Positions 53,917-64,000 of a stretch of 64,000 bases of DNA are shown here, in pieces. How positions within the stretch are numbered: position 1 is the stretch's first letter; each line of letters begins with the position of its first letter. The DNA comes from Chaetoceros tenuissimus (lineage: Eukaryota; Bacillariophyta; Thalassiosirophyceae; Chaetocerotales; Chaetocerotaceae). The DNA lies in NCBI GenBank assembly GCA_021927905.1, contig BLLK01000057.1, forward strand, positions 682,001 to 746,000, given 5' to 3'. The notes under the pieces are model-generated. The model was not told the DNA's origin. It saw nothing but the letters and a program-made list of their open reading frames with translations, and ran no database searches. Position numbers and translations under genes: made by a program.

Positions 53917-54786
53917 ATGAGGATTGCAGCAGAAGAATGGCAGCGATTCATTCCTGGCATACGAATGTACAAAGGAAAGAAGACTCTCTTTTACAACGGA
54001 GAGAACCTGTACAATAAAGAGATCGATGAGTGGCTCATCTATCATCAAGATGAGAGAGAATCTTGGGATGTCATCATTGTTCTTCCCGGAGTGGAAGTGA
54101 TTCCTGCATCTGCCCTCTGTCTTACTTTTCATGTGGAGACAGTCATCATGGCTGATACTGTACGGAGAATTGAACATCATGCTTTCTATGGCTGCATGGG
54201 ACTCACCTTCGTTAGACTTTCAAGAAATCTCGAGTTCATTGGATACAAGGCATTCTGTAAATGTCGATTGTTGACTTCTATTTTCGTTCCACCGTCCTCT
54301 AGAGAGATTGATCTTAAAGCACTTGCTAGTTGTGAAAAGCTGATCATCTTTCATGTTCCTCGACACATTCAACTTGGAAGGGGAGGAGTGATCAGTGGTA
54401 CTGCATTGATGGAAGCTTCTCCATTTGAGATGTATGATGAAAGAGATGAAGAGAATATGGATAATGAAATTACTGACTGGATAAAGAACATCAACAACGA
54501 TGCAAGAGATGAAGAGAATATGGATAATGAAATTACTGACTGGATAAAGAACATCAACAACGAGGAGCAATATGCTCTTCATCGTGCTTGCTCATCTTTC
54601 AATCCATTGGAAGATATCATTTATGGACTACTGCAAAGAGAAGGAAGCCTGGAGGTTTTCAAACGGAAAAATAGCATTGGAATCACTCCATCCCAATATC
54701 TCGAGGCAAATCCATATGCAGAGGTAAGGGAGCAAAAGATCATTAATCGTTTTATACTCGAGATGATCGGGGAAATTGTACTTTAA
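53917..54786 (+). CDS. LRR_5 protein with in-frame internal duplication
   Basis: 289 residues from an ATG (MRIAAEEWQRFIPGIRMYKG), same subfamily as the gene at 39863. LRR_5 repeats at about 65-160 (AFYGCMGLTFVRLSRNLEFI, SIFVPPSSREIDLKALASCE). The start of the C-terminal domain is duplicated: RDEENMDNEITDWIKNINN occurs twice in tandem, 21 residues each, where all paralogues have a single WIKNINN. The rest (LHRACSSFNP, IGITPSQYLEANPYAEV) is normal. The frame is intact, so the protein is probably made with a longer linker. Confidence 0.88.
   Translation: MRIAAEEWQRFIPGIRMYKGKKTLFYNGENLYNKEIDEWLIYHQDERESWDVIIVLPGVEVIPASALCLTFHVETVIMADTVRRIEHHAFYGCMGLTFVRLSRNLEFIGYKAFCKCRLLTSIFVPPSSREIDLKALASCEKLIIFHVPRHIQLGRGGVISGTALMEASPFEMYDERDEENMDNEITDWIKNINNDARDEENMDNEITDWIKNINNEEQYALHRACSSFNPLEDIIYGLLQREGSLEVFKRKNSIGITPSQYLEANPYAEVREQKIINRFILEMIGEIVL
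54441..54566. repeat. 63-bp in-frame tandem duplication
   Basis: Two essentially identical 63-bp units inside the LRR_5 gene, beginning AAGAGATGAAGAGAATATGG. Length is a multiple of three. A young slippage or unequal-exchange event. Confidence 0.95.
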
Positions 54787-55044
54787 TATCTATCCAAGGT
54801 ATTGGAATCTCTCCATCAAAATATCTCCAAAACTGAAAACACAACAGATTTAAAAGGATGATAATTTGAAATTTATTCTCAATTTAATTAAATTCAAAAA
54901 TTGAAAGGAAATCAATTATTGTTACAAAGCTGGCTACTTCTCGTACTTCAGTGAAATGAGATCTGAAAGATTTAATAGCAAGCACTACTTCAGCGAAATG
55001 AGATCCCAAAATTAAATAAATGATACAATGAGACCAGTGATTCT

Positions 55045-57980
55045 TCACACATATGTAGAGACCATTTCTTTTCCAGATGGAAGAGGAAGTTCAACTGCAG
55101 TCGGATAGAACGTATTTTGCTTTTGTGGGTTGGAGAAGTCGTCTACAACATAACGTCCAAAACATATTGGTGTTCCATTCAGAACTTCACCATCTTTCTT
55201 CACATAGACTGGTGTAAAGGTTTTAGTTGTAGTTCCATCGTCTAATTGTCCTCGATTATTATATCCATTGCACATGGCAGTATCATCGCTAAGAAGGGCG
55301 CATGTATGATAAAAATATTAGTCACAACCTTTTTAGGAGTTGCAGACGTAGGATACATCAACGTTTTTGGTATCCTCGATTCATTTATGCGTGGATCTAA
55401 TCCTATGTTTCCATGCTGATTGCTTCCTACACACTGAACTTTAGAACAGAAGGATGCACATGCATTACCTTGACCAGTGGAAAATTGTAGTGGGATAGTA
55501 TTGTTGGTGCATTAGATATAGAAGGCATGTTTGTTGGTGCAATAGAAACTGAAGGTGAACTTGATGGCAATGGACTTCTTGAAGGCTCCACAGATGGTAT
55601 TTGACTTTGCAAGCTTGACGGGATCAAAGAAATAGATGGCGAACTTGATACAGACGGACTTGAGGAAGGAGGGTCCAAAGCTATGACTACTATATCCATA
55701 TACTAAAATGTAGTATTCCTCAAGCGGCACAGAATCCAATGTAACTTTACTCAAGGTACCATTATCGTCGTTGTTTCCTCCAATACAAGTGAAAGATCCA
55801 CAGGATCCAGAGTATACGTGCAATTTAGTGTCAAAACCGTAAGGTAGTACAGTTTCAGCAGATGTTAATCCTCCTGTACCAGTTACTTTGTACCATGAAG
55901 ATGGACTAGATCCATAGCTGGTGGACAAGGCAACTCCATTCTCAAAGGTTACATGAGTACTATCTCCAAATGAAGAGAATGATTAAGAAGAAATCTCTGT
56001 TGCAGTTGCACAGGAATCATTTGTAGGAGGAGGTTTATTTGACGGAAGATTGGATACAGAAGGCGTCAAAGAAATGGATGGAACTAAGCTTGGTTCATTG
56101 GAAGTTGATGGAAGATTGGATACAGAAGGTGCCATAGATGAAGAATCATTGAAATCAACAGCCATCAACACCACAGCCTCTCATAGTTCATCGGCAATTT
56201 GAATGTTTTCATCTTCAGATCCAATCCCAAGAATACCGTTTACGTTAGTTCCAAAGGAGTAGACGGTGTTATCCGAAAATACAACATGGCCTGCTCTAGC
56301 ACCAATATGTACAGTGACAACTTCTTTATCAGACGAAAGTTACATCCAATAGAGTCGGATACAACACATTTGCTCCGTTGTTAGCAATACCCAATTGATA
56401 ATAGCTATTTCTACCGAATTACATTGGAGAGCCATTCACAACAAGACAAGTAGAATCGCTTTCTGCATTGATGTCTGTGATACCTGATAGAGGAGTACTT
56501 GCATCAAAAAGAACTAGGACTGCATTATCGAGGTTTTGTGTGGTCGATCCATTTCCAAGCTGGCCATTATAATTAGATCCGAAACATTTTGCAGTAGTAT
56601 CTTCGAGCAGAGTGCAATAGTGATTATCACCTGCAGTGAGCTTAACAATCTTCTTGTTGTCCATCATTTGACTTGAGTCTCATGAGTATGTGATACAATA
56701 CAAGTATCATACTGAGAAAGGGCTGTCATCTTGACATTCTGCTCTCCAGAGAACCCTAGACGATCACTACCGAAACCCTCTTCACCAACACAATACATTT
56801 CATTCGAAGGATTTAGAATGACGCATGTATGTTCCATCCCAGCTGCGATTTCAGCAACATTAGTAAGAGCAACACCATCTTTCTTCACAAAGACTGATGT
56901 AAAGGTGTCAGTCGTAGTTCCATCGCCTAGTTCCTGTAACTTAGCAAAAGCGGCAGTTGGAGCATTCGATACAGACGGTACATTGGAAGGGACAGAAGAG
57001 ATAGAACTCAACACTGATGGACTCATTGAAGGGGCCAAAGACTGATTATTAGAAATAGTTGGAGCTGCACTTGGTACGCTAGAAGGCATATTTGACAGAT
57101 CTGAGCTTGGTGATGTTGAATTGGGTTCCTTAATCGTTGGGGAACAGAGGACGGAAAGGCAGACGCAGATGGAACTGACGAAGGAGTGCAATGAATCAAC
57201 TGATCTTTCAATGATTTGATACCTTTCATCAATATCTCATGTGCTTTGGCAGACTCCTCTCTAAAGTCCTTAAGATTGTCAGTAATGGCTTCAGTATCGG
57301 TCTTGAGAACAGTAATATCTGCATTGATGCTAGAAATATCAGTCTGTACACTTGAGATAGATTCAATGATTGTTTCTGTATCATTTTTGACTGCAACGAT
57401 ATTCATATTTACGTCTGATAAATCAGTTTCTACACTTGAGACAGATCCAATGATTGCTTCGGTATCGTTCTTGACAGCAGCAACATCTGTATCCATGATA
57501 GATAAGCTTGCTCCAATGCCTGACATGTAACCAAGGATTGCTTCAGTATCTTTCTTTACAGCAGAGATGTCTGAGTCGACATCGGAAATATCCCCTTCAA
57601 CATCGGATACAGATGAAATTATTGCGGCAGTATCAATCTTCAAAGTAGCGATGCCATTTTCAATACTTCCAAACGAGCCATTCATAGAGAGTAGACTCTG
57701 CATAACCGTCATCAATGCTTGCATGCTGTTGTACAGTTACGAAACTATTTTGTAGATTTGTTTGATTTCTTTGCATCAATGCTGTGAGAGCTCATATAGA
57801 GAATGTAGATGCTTCTAAAGACTCAATCTTTGCTGATGTAGATGCTTCAATAGATTCAAGTTCAGCCGCAACGATTCCCTGGTTGGCATCAAATGTGTAG
57901 ACGAAGCAGTGGTAGGAACTATCGTTCACGCTTTCAGCGAAATGAGATCTGAAAGCAAAGACAGAAAGGGCTGGTAACAT
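55045..57980 (-). pseudogene. Decayed RCC1-repeat, PS-rich surface-type protein
   Basis: Minus-strand pieces in order. A start with a coiled-coil repeat (57980-57170; units like DVAAVKNDTEAIIGSVSSVE repeated about six times) comes first. PS-rich linkers (SSVPSAAPTIS, SNVPSVSNAPT) and RCC1-type repeats (AGMEHTCVILNPSNEMYCVG, AGDNHYCTLLEDTTAKCFGS, VYSFGTNVNGILGIG) follow. Then come another PS-rich linker and NDSCATATEISS with WYKVTGTGG, LHVYSGSCGSFTCIGGNNDD and EEYYILVYGYS, a secreted-protein domain often found after PS-linkers in diatoms. A last RCC1 piece (MCNGYNNRGQLDDGTTTKTF) ends the series. At least six stops or shifts interrupt it (for example near 57800, 57160, 56665, 56310, 55983, 55690). 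Similar proteins are probably secreted or wall-associated; this copy is not functional. Confidence 0.65.
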
Positions 57981-57992
57981 GGCGGCTCAGCG

Positions 57993-58131
57993 GTGCGATA
58001 CAGTTTCTTTTGTTCTTTGTACCGCATTCGGTGAGGGATAAATCAAGCTGATTCACCAGGAAAGGTGAAACAGACAGGACCACCGGTGACCTTTTCGACA
58101 ATACAAAAAACAAAAAGAAGCTGTATCGCAC
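57993..58131. repeat. Inverted-repeat element enclosing a GCN1-relic-like fragment
   Basis: Arms of 29-30 nt (GTGCGATACAG at the left end, CTGTATCGCAC at the right end) with about four mismatches or gaps flank roughly 80 bp. The inside contains AAGCTGATTCACCAGGAAAG and GGACCACCGG, the reverse complement of 17385-17440 at the start of GCN1-like relic A. It looks like a small hairpin element or MITE that captured a gene fragment. Function unknown. Confidence 0.5.
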
Positions 58132-59130
58132 TAGGCGTGTGAATGCCTAGAACTGACAGTTGATTGTTGTGTTTATATATTTCATTTGTTTTATGAATGT
58201 GATGTCCACAAGTTCGTTATTTTATTATGTGAGATATTGTTGATGAAGAAAAGTTCGTTTACATATCTGTTTTCGTCGTTTTTACGTTTTCTGTGCCAAA
58301 GTGGGACTGACTGTTCCCCCAACCAGATAGGGATGATTGACAACATCACTTGCTAAATAGCCAATGATATACCTAGCTAGCTAGAAAAAATTCTCGTGAG
58401 TGTCATTGAACATCTATCGATGATGATACAATTCAATAAATATGGATATTCATAAACAGCTTCAATTGCATCTCTTCCAGCCTTTTCTCTACCGTAGATA
58501 CAGATGCAAACTGCACCATGAAATAAATTAGAGCAGAGCCACCTTTCTTCGTTTGAGCTGCTTTCTTCATCACTTGTTCAAATTTTAAGCAAATGTCAAG
58601 CTGAAGCTCATCGTCATCATCTAACTTAGAAAGCCGTGGAAGAATATCTCGGAAAAGCTGCTTCTATCTTCATAGAGATTTCAAGGAGAAGGATTTCGAA
58701 GGCCAGGAATCATAGCAATACTTATGCAACTTCGCAGAAGAAATTTTGAAATGCCACCAGTTATGTAAAGGATACAAGAGGTCCCGAAATGCATGTAGAG
58801 AAATTTTCATTTGCAGTGTCAATAAAGAGAGTTGAAGTCTATCATTAAATGCAAACCATTGGCAGTGGTTGGAACTACATCTAGTAGAAATATTGGTAAT
58901 GTCTATTTTGGTGTGGAGTGAGTCAATAAAAGAGTTGAACTTTATCATTAAATGCAAACCATTGGCAATGGTTGGAACTACAAACGTCTATTTGTTGTGG
59001 AGTGAAGCATATTAGAGGTATTTGACTTGATGATGGGTCCAATAAAAGTATATGCAAATTTCTACATGCATGGGGTTTCCACACCATTGAAAAGAATGTC
59101 TCGGAGTGTTTTACATGCATACCCGAAAGA
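58132..59130. other. Intergenic with a 104-bp tandem repeat
   Basis: No gene seen. Two units of a 104-bp imperfect tandem repeat lie at 58818-58921 and 58922-59008 (GTCAATAAA, then ATCATTAAATGCAAACCATT). The right end grades into the 3' flank of unit copy 3. Confidence 0.5.
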
Positions 59131-60120
59131 ATGTATTGATATAATCTAAAAGTATAAACCAAACATCATACGAAAAGATTGTACGAACATGGAATAATAA
59201 CTTTGTATATGTATGTTGACTATTAGCCATCTTGCCTTGATACAAGATACAAGATGTTGTCCGCTGAGCGCCGCGAGGAGGCTGCCAACAAAGCTCAGCA
59301 ATGTGGAAGTGCCTCACTGCCTTGTTGATTACTTTGTTTTCCAGATTTGGAAAAGGACGGAACAGCCCAACATCATTCATCTGTAGATAAATTAAGTCTG
59401 GCTGCGTGGCGGAATTCTATGGCCTAGTCCAGTCTGTCTATCACCATGCTAGGAGGAACGTGTGATAGAAGGAGCTGTTCCTATTCCTATTCCTTCTTCT
59501 CTGGGTAGTAATCAACAGGGGTAAGATTGACACTTTGGATTGTTTTACAATATGAAAACAACATGAGTATTGTGCATAGAATAACATATCTACATACACA
59601 TAATCACATCATCTCCATCAGAGACAAAGCATGCACTGATCAGGTGCAGCATCATACAAGTAACAACAATAATCTGCACAAAGACTTCAATGATGCAACA
59701 TCATGTGAAATACTGCAGCAGATAACATACCGTAATGACAATAACGGCATACAAAGTGGAAAGGACATCAAACCTACCACTACCAGGGACACCAAGCTGT
59801 GTATCACTCAAATAAAAGTGATTACAAACACAAGTGGCATACAAAACAGAATTGACAAGTATAGTGTAGTAGAGAGATGCAACATCGACAACTACCACCA
59901 GCAACACCAAGAAGTGTAACCACTCAAAGTGATGACAAAAATCGGTGTGAATCCATGTGATTCGAAATCACTGGACAGATTGCAAAATACTTATACATGA
60001 AATGTCTCAAAGCATTATCAAGTACAAGTATGATTCCAAACAATGACTTGGTAGCTCAACACTTGAACCACTAAGTCAGACCTTGCACAAAGCTTTGAAT
60101 CAGGTATTTATCTCAAAGAT
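59131..60120. other. 3' flank of the repeated unit, copy 3
   Basis: Non-coding, homologous to 15117-16200 (inverted) and 33831-34761. Includes GAGGCTGCCAACAAAGC, the CTGGGTAGTAATCAACAGG block, and AACATACCGTAATGACAATA shared with copy 1. Closer to copy 1 than to copy 2. Confidence 0.6.
60045..60077. repeat. Conserved 33-nt hairpin in the 3' flank, copy 3
   Basis: Third occurrence of the GACTTGGTAGCTCAACAC hairpin, in the same place relative to the stop codon as in copies 1 and 2. Confidence 0.55.
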
Positions 60121-63055
60121 TTAACCCTTTTGCACCGACGAAGTTTTGATACAAGAGGTTGATGGATTCTCAAGACTATCCAGGAAACCACCATCTCGAC
60201 ATTCAACTAATGTCTCCTCTTGTATCGTACCCAACACCCTTCGACTCCCACTCCTTCCTCCTCCTTTCTTCTCTTTCTTCGACCTCACCTTAGAAGCATT
60301 GCCTCTCTTTTCTCGATACAGATGGGCAGTCAAAAGCTTCTTCATATTGATATCAGCCGGTGTATGACGCCTTCGTCGAGTAAAAGCACGCCGTTGTAAC
60401 CTTTCCCTTGATATCAACTCCTTACTCCCTTTCTTCTTCACTTTAGATGCTTTCTTTGCCGCTTGCTTGATACAGATTGGTATCCACTCAAAGCCCTCCT
60501 CGCCGGAAGTTTCCACAAGTTGCAACACCTGGTGCTGTTTCTTCAGAACTGATAAAGGCAGAAGGTTAGCCTTGCTCGCTCGAAACATCTCTTTCCTATG
60601 ACGCGTCTCGTCAGATTGTTGAGGAGTTTGTTCCTTGATTACAGTCTTTTCTACCTTACTGTTGCAATGGGTTAGAGCATAATCTATAGCAGATGAAACA
60701 AGAAGCCCGACTGGTAGGAGCAATAGCAAAGCTGCCTCCACTGAGCGTTGGTTAGATTTGAGTTGCTTCCCTCGATCCTTGGTTGAGGGTGAAGATGAGG
60801 GTACTGATTCTTTCACTAAAGATGGGGTATCTGAGGAATGCTGTGAAGTGCAAGTTGATGCTCGTCGATTCCTTTTACTTCGTTTCCTTCGTGCAATATC
60901 ATTGGATCTACTTTGAGCTAGTGATGATGATGAGGGTATTAGTACAGTCTCACTTGTCAATGACGACTCTTGCACAAGCGATGGGGTATCTGAGGAATGC
61001 TGTGATGTACAAGTTGATGCTCGTCTACAGCTTTTCCTTCGTTTCCTTCGATCAATATCATTGTATCCATCTTGACGAGAAGACAAGCAGTAAGTGGATA
61101 CATTTGTCTGTTGCAATGGTGACTCTTGCTTTGAAGTTTGACGACTTTCTGGAGAGGTAGGAGTAAGTGATTTCTGAAAAGGGATATTGGAGTCATTGGT
61201 ACTGATTGCCTTTTGCATCTGACAATCTTTGGCCATAGCCATAACACTGATTTCAACAGGTTGTGAAGGGCTTGGAGAAGGGTAAGGTAAAGATGTACTC
61301 CGAGAGTATGTAGCATTTATTATACCATCGGAAGCAGGATTCAATTTGCGTCTCTTGCCATTCTTGGTGACCTTGAATAAGGATTGCGAAGAAGGGAAAG
61401 GGTCTGATGGCCTTGACGATGAAATTACTCCTGAGACAATCGAAGAAGCTGTAGAACCAGTATTCAAACCTAATTCTGACTTTGTAGATTCAATGGTAAC
61501 TGATGGAGGACTTGTTGCTAGAGTTGTAGATGAAGAACACAGAGTTCTTGTAGATTCGTTTGGAGCTAGTGTTGAGACATCCAATTCAATCTCCTCTTCC
61601 ACAATCATAGAGAGACTTGAACAGAAGTGCTTGCCCTGCCACTTCCCTTTACTGTTTTGATCACCGAGTTCAATGAGCGTAGCTCTGCGATCGACAGGAA
61701 TATAAAGATGCCGTCTTGCAATAGCTCTTAGACGAAGCTTGCCTTGCTCATGAAAATCTTTTGAACAAACAGTTCCTCTGTTGTCTAATTCAAATTGGCG
61801 AAGGTAGGTGTCTGATCGGTCTCTATACGATCCTCTGAAACTCTTCTTGATTTCAACAGTGATGCGGTCCTTCTTATAAGAGAGTACTTTTGTTAGACCA
61901 AGATACTTTGGATTTATATAATCTATATTTGTTCAATCTTGCAATGACTTACTCTTACAACATTTGAAGACTTGGCAATATTTCTAGCGAAACGTGCATT
62001 GGGGAATTTTTCAATGTCGTCAGTTATTGGAGAGCCATTGTTCTTCTGTATCTTTTGTTGACTCGTCGTATGCATGAGGGACGAAATTGACTTCTCTTCT
62101 TCTTCATCATCACTATGATAAATGACGAGACTTGGATATCTTCTTGCTCTTCTTTTTTTTCTTAGAAACGAAGCTAGATAGGAACCCGCATCTTGATTGT
62201 AAATGGCATTGCTTCCATTGATCCGACAACCTGTATATGCATTAACATGATGCCTTCTTGCATTGCTCTTTGGACCGAATGAATTAGTTACATTATAGAT
62301 AAAGAGATAAAAAAATCAAAGTTAGGTTGCATTCAAAGAGACCACATAAGATGGAGCAAATATTACTTACAGAGATATGTGAAGAAGCTTCGTCTGCCTT
62401 ACTTTCAGCTGGTGTCTTCTTTTGTGCACCGACATGACTATTAGCATTGAGACAGTTGCTTTGCCCCAACAGAAGTTCCTCATGTGTTTTCTCTTCTTCA
62501 TCATCATCTGTTAGTAAATGAAGCCGATTGGCAAGGTTTCTGTCAACTGGAAACTTTGCATCTTGATTTCGAAGTATACTCTTTGGACGACGAACTGTGT
62601 CTTCTTCTTTGAGGTTGGAAACAACAGCATTTGAAGGTTTATTGGCGAGTCTTATATCGATCTGGCAACCAGGGATGACATTTCTTAGAATACTCTGCAT
62701 GACCTGATATTATTATTTAATGAAATGAGTTGAGTGCATTGATTCCAATATTCAGCGACTCAATTCAACATATCTTTTTCCTTACCATCTTGTCGTTCTT
62801 GTTTTCCTCTTTTCCTTTTAGTGGCTGTGGTGCTCTGACATATATCTGTTGCTGGAATTCTCCAAATGAGATTTTCCCAGGAAGAGACTGTATAGAAAGA
62901 GAATGGAATGGGTTAGATACAGCTTGAGAGTGATGTGTTTTGAATTCCTGTCCAGTCAAGTCATCGTTTGCACTTACTGTTTCTGTTGAGTACATTGCAC
63001 CCTGTTGTTCGTTCACTTCTTTTGCACGAGGCAAGTTCTTGAAGATATGATTCAT
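60121..63055 (-). CDS. Five-exon gene of unknown function, copy 3
   Basis: Exons at 63055-62978, 62887-62786, 62703-62371, 62267-61953 and 61872-60121, with introns of 90, 82, 103 and 80 bp. About 859 residues. A mosaic: exon 3 begins with the copy-2 reading (SILRNVIPGCQID), but from the second half of exon 3 onward the sequence follows copy 1, including intron 3. Intron 1 follows copy 2 and exon 1 follows copy 1. Exon 5 has two tandem units; the first is chimeric, starting as unit 1 of copy 1 (NDIDRRKRRK) and finishing as unit 2 (SCRRASTCTS), consistent with an in-frame deletion between units. Ends SSVQKG. Divergent from the RRM gene at the window edge. Confidence 0.75.
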
Positions 63056-63667
63056 GATTATGATTTAATGTATATTGTATTAATATTATCTGGATTGTTT
63101 GTATTGTATTGAAGTACAATGAAATTGTGGTTATGTTGGTGGATGCGATTTGTGCTGAAGAAAAAAGGAAGCATAGTTTGTGTCTGCTTCTTCGCTAATG
63201 ACAGCATTCATATGACACGAATGGAGTCATTTGGGAAGCTAAAACCATCAAACTTCATAAGTACTGCAATCTTACAAAGACATTACTACCGTTCAAATAA
63301 CCGCCAATAATCACAAAATCAAATAAATTGGAACGTATTTTTGGAATTTATATGTATCATGTCAAGTCCCTTGCTTTAGACAACATGATAATATGAACAT
63401 ATATAAATATTATATTCAAAGGGTGAGGGAATCAAGCTAAAATGCTAACTGTTGTACAGTACCGTACATACTTATTCACATGATTGATTCAGTCTTTCAT
63501 ATCCAAAGGCGATAGAATCAAGACTCGTTTTGAATTTTATTCCATATGAATGTTGGCGGGCAAGTGAGTGTGTTTTGCAGTGCCAACGGTATTACTGCAA
63601 TTCAAAAATAAAAGCAAAGCAGTTGCAACATAAAATATTACTTTCCAAAAGCAAAGAAGACTTGAAA
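63056..63667. promoter_or_regulatory. Bidirectional promoter, copy 3
   Basis: Near-identical to 37676-38286. Includes the GGTGAGGGAATCAAGC block, GTACAGTACCGTACATAC and the TTACTTTCCAAAAGCA leader before the RRM gene. One small difference near the minus-strand ATG is a TTAATGTATATTGTATTAAT region replacing the copy-2 sequence. Confidence 0.6.
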
Positions 63668-64000
63668 ATGCAAGATCAATCTGGCCGTAGCAGTGACTCC
63701 ATCGATAAGGTGTCAGCTCTCCTTGACAAATACAAGGGAGTGACTTCTATTTGTAATCGCTTGTCTGAAATGGAGAATGGCGGAACTCTAGGAGCCAAGG
63801 TTGTGAAATATTTTACTGATGAATTGCAGAATAAAAGAGATACGATCATGACTATTTTGGAACCAACGTTGGAGACATTGAAAAAGGAAATGGAGGAAGT
63901 ACAATCAGGGATTTCTATCTTGACGAAGATGATGAATATTATTCAAGACATTCCATCGAAAGCAGTTCACGAAAACGGTGCTTCGACCGAGGGTGTAAAT
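63668..64000 (+). CDS. RRM coiled-coil gene, second copy (3' end outside the window)
   Basis: 111 codons from the ATG giving MQDQSGRSSDSIDKVSALLD, open to the window edge. It matches the first 111 residues of the gene at 38287-39456 with only a few replacements in the first 50 residues (for example VTSICNRLSEME for VISTCDRWSEME). It covers the first helical module (RDTIMTILEPTLETLKKEME) and part of the linker. The RRM domains would lie beyond the window. Divergently paired with copy 3 of the five-exon gene. Confidence 0.85.
   Translation, partial: MQDQSGRSSDSIDKVSALLDKYKGVTSICNRLSEMENGGTLGAKVVKYFTDELQNKRDTIMTILEPTLETLKKEMEEVQSGISILTKMMNIIQDIPSKAVHENGASTEGVN

Overview
The window looks like nuclear DNA of a diatom, most probably a Chaetoceros-type centric. 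It is AT-rich and uses the standard code. Introns are short (about 73-103 bp, GT..AG) in several genes. The gene content is typical of diatoms: many BspA-type leucine-rich repeat (LRR_5) proteins sharing one C-terminal domain, an ankyrin protein with short GHLxCLxFLH repeats, a diatom-type Ty1/copia relic, a diatom-type reverse transcriptase element, and PS-rich linkers joined to RCC1 repeats. The genus is inferred from protein style; no marker gene is present.

Layout. 0.5-8 kb: an ankyrin protein (-) and three LRR_5 genes (+). 8.7-9.1 kb: an intergenic cluster of short hairpins, some with matched base changes in the stems. 10-16.6 kb: a 36-residue tandem-repeat gene (-) divergent from copy 1 of a five-exon gene of unknown function (+). 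17.4-24 kb: three collinear, heavily decayed copies of what looks like a GCN1-type HEAT-repeat gene, plus a small unknown gene. 24.2-25.6 kb: a two-exon 2OG-Fe(II)-oxygenase-like gene. 26-27.8 kb: a dead Ty1/copia pol. 28.1-28.7 kb: a Ser/Thr-rich gene. 29.2-32.1 kb: a broken reverse transcriptase/RNase H element bounded by 38-bp inverted repeats. 33.8-39.5 kb: copy 2 of the five-exon gene (-), divergent from a two-RRM coiled-coil gene (+). 39.9-50 kb: LRR_5 genes and fragments, frameshifted genes, a 1248-bp tandem duplication, and a second 2OG-oxygenase-like gene. 51-55 kb: a two-exon acidic protein, a small ORF and an LRR_5 gene with an internal in-frame duplication. 55-58 kb: a decayed RCC1/PS-rich surface-type protein. 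59-64 kb: copy 3 of the five-exon gene (-) with a second RRM gene (+) running off the window.

The strongest signal is a roughly 5-kb unit present three times (11.4-16.2, 33.8-38.3 and 59.1-63.7 kb). It holds a five-exon gene for a ~850-900 residue basic, Ser-rich protein that I cannot place in any family, a shared bidirectional promoter and a conserved 3' flank. Copies 2 and 3 share an RRM-gene partner. In copy 1 the same promoter and leader instead precede the tandem-repeat gene. Copy 3 is a mosaic of the other two, which suggests continuing gene conversion. Nothing here looks like an operon; the region is a duplicating, decaying, accessory part of the genome where gene families turn over.
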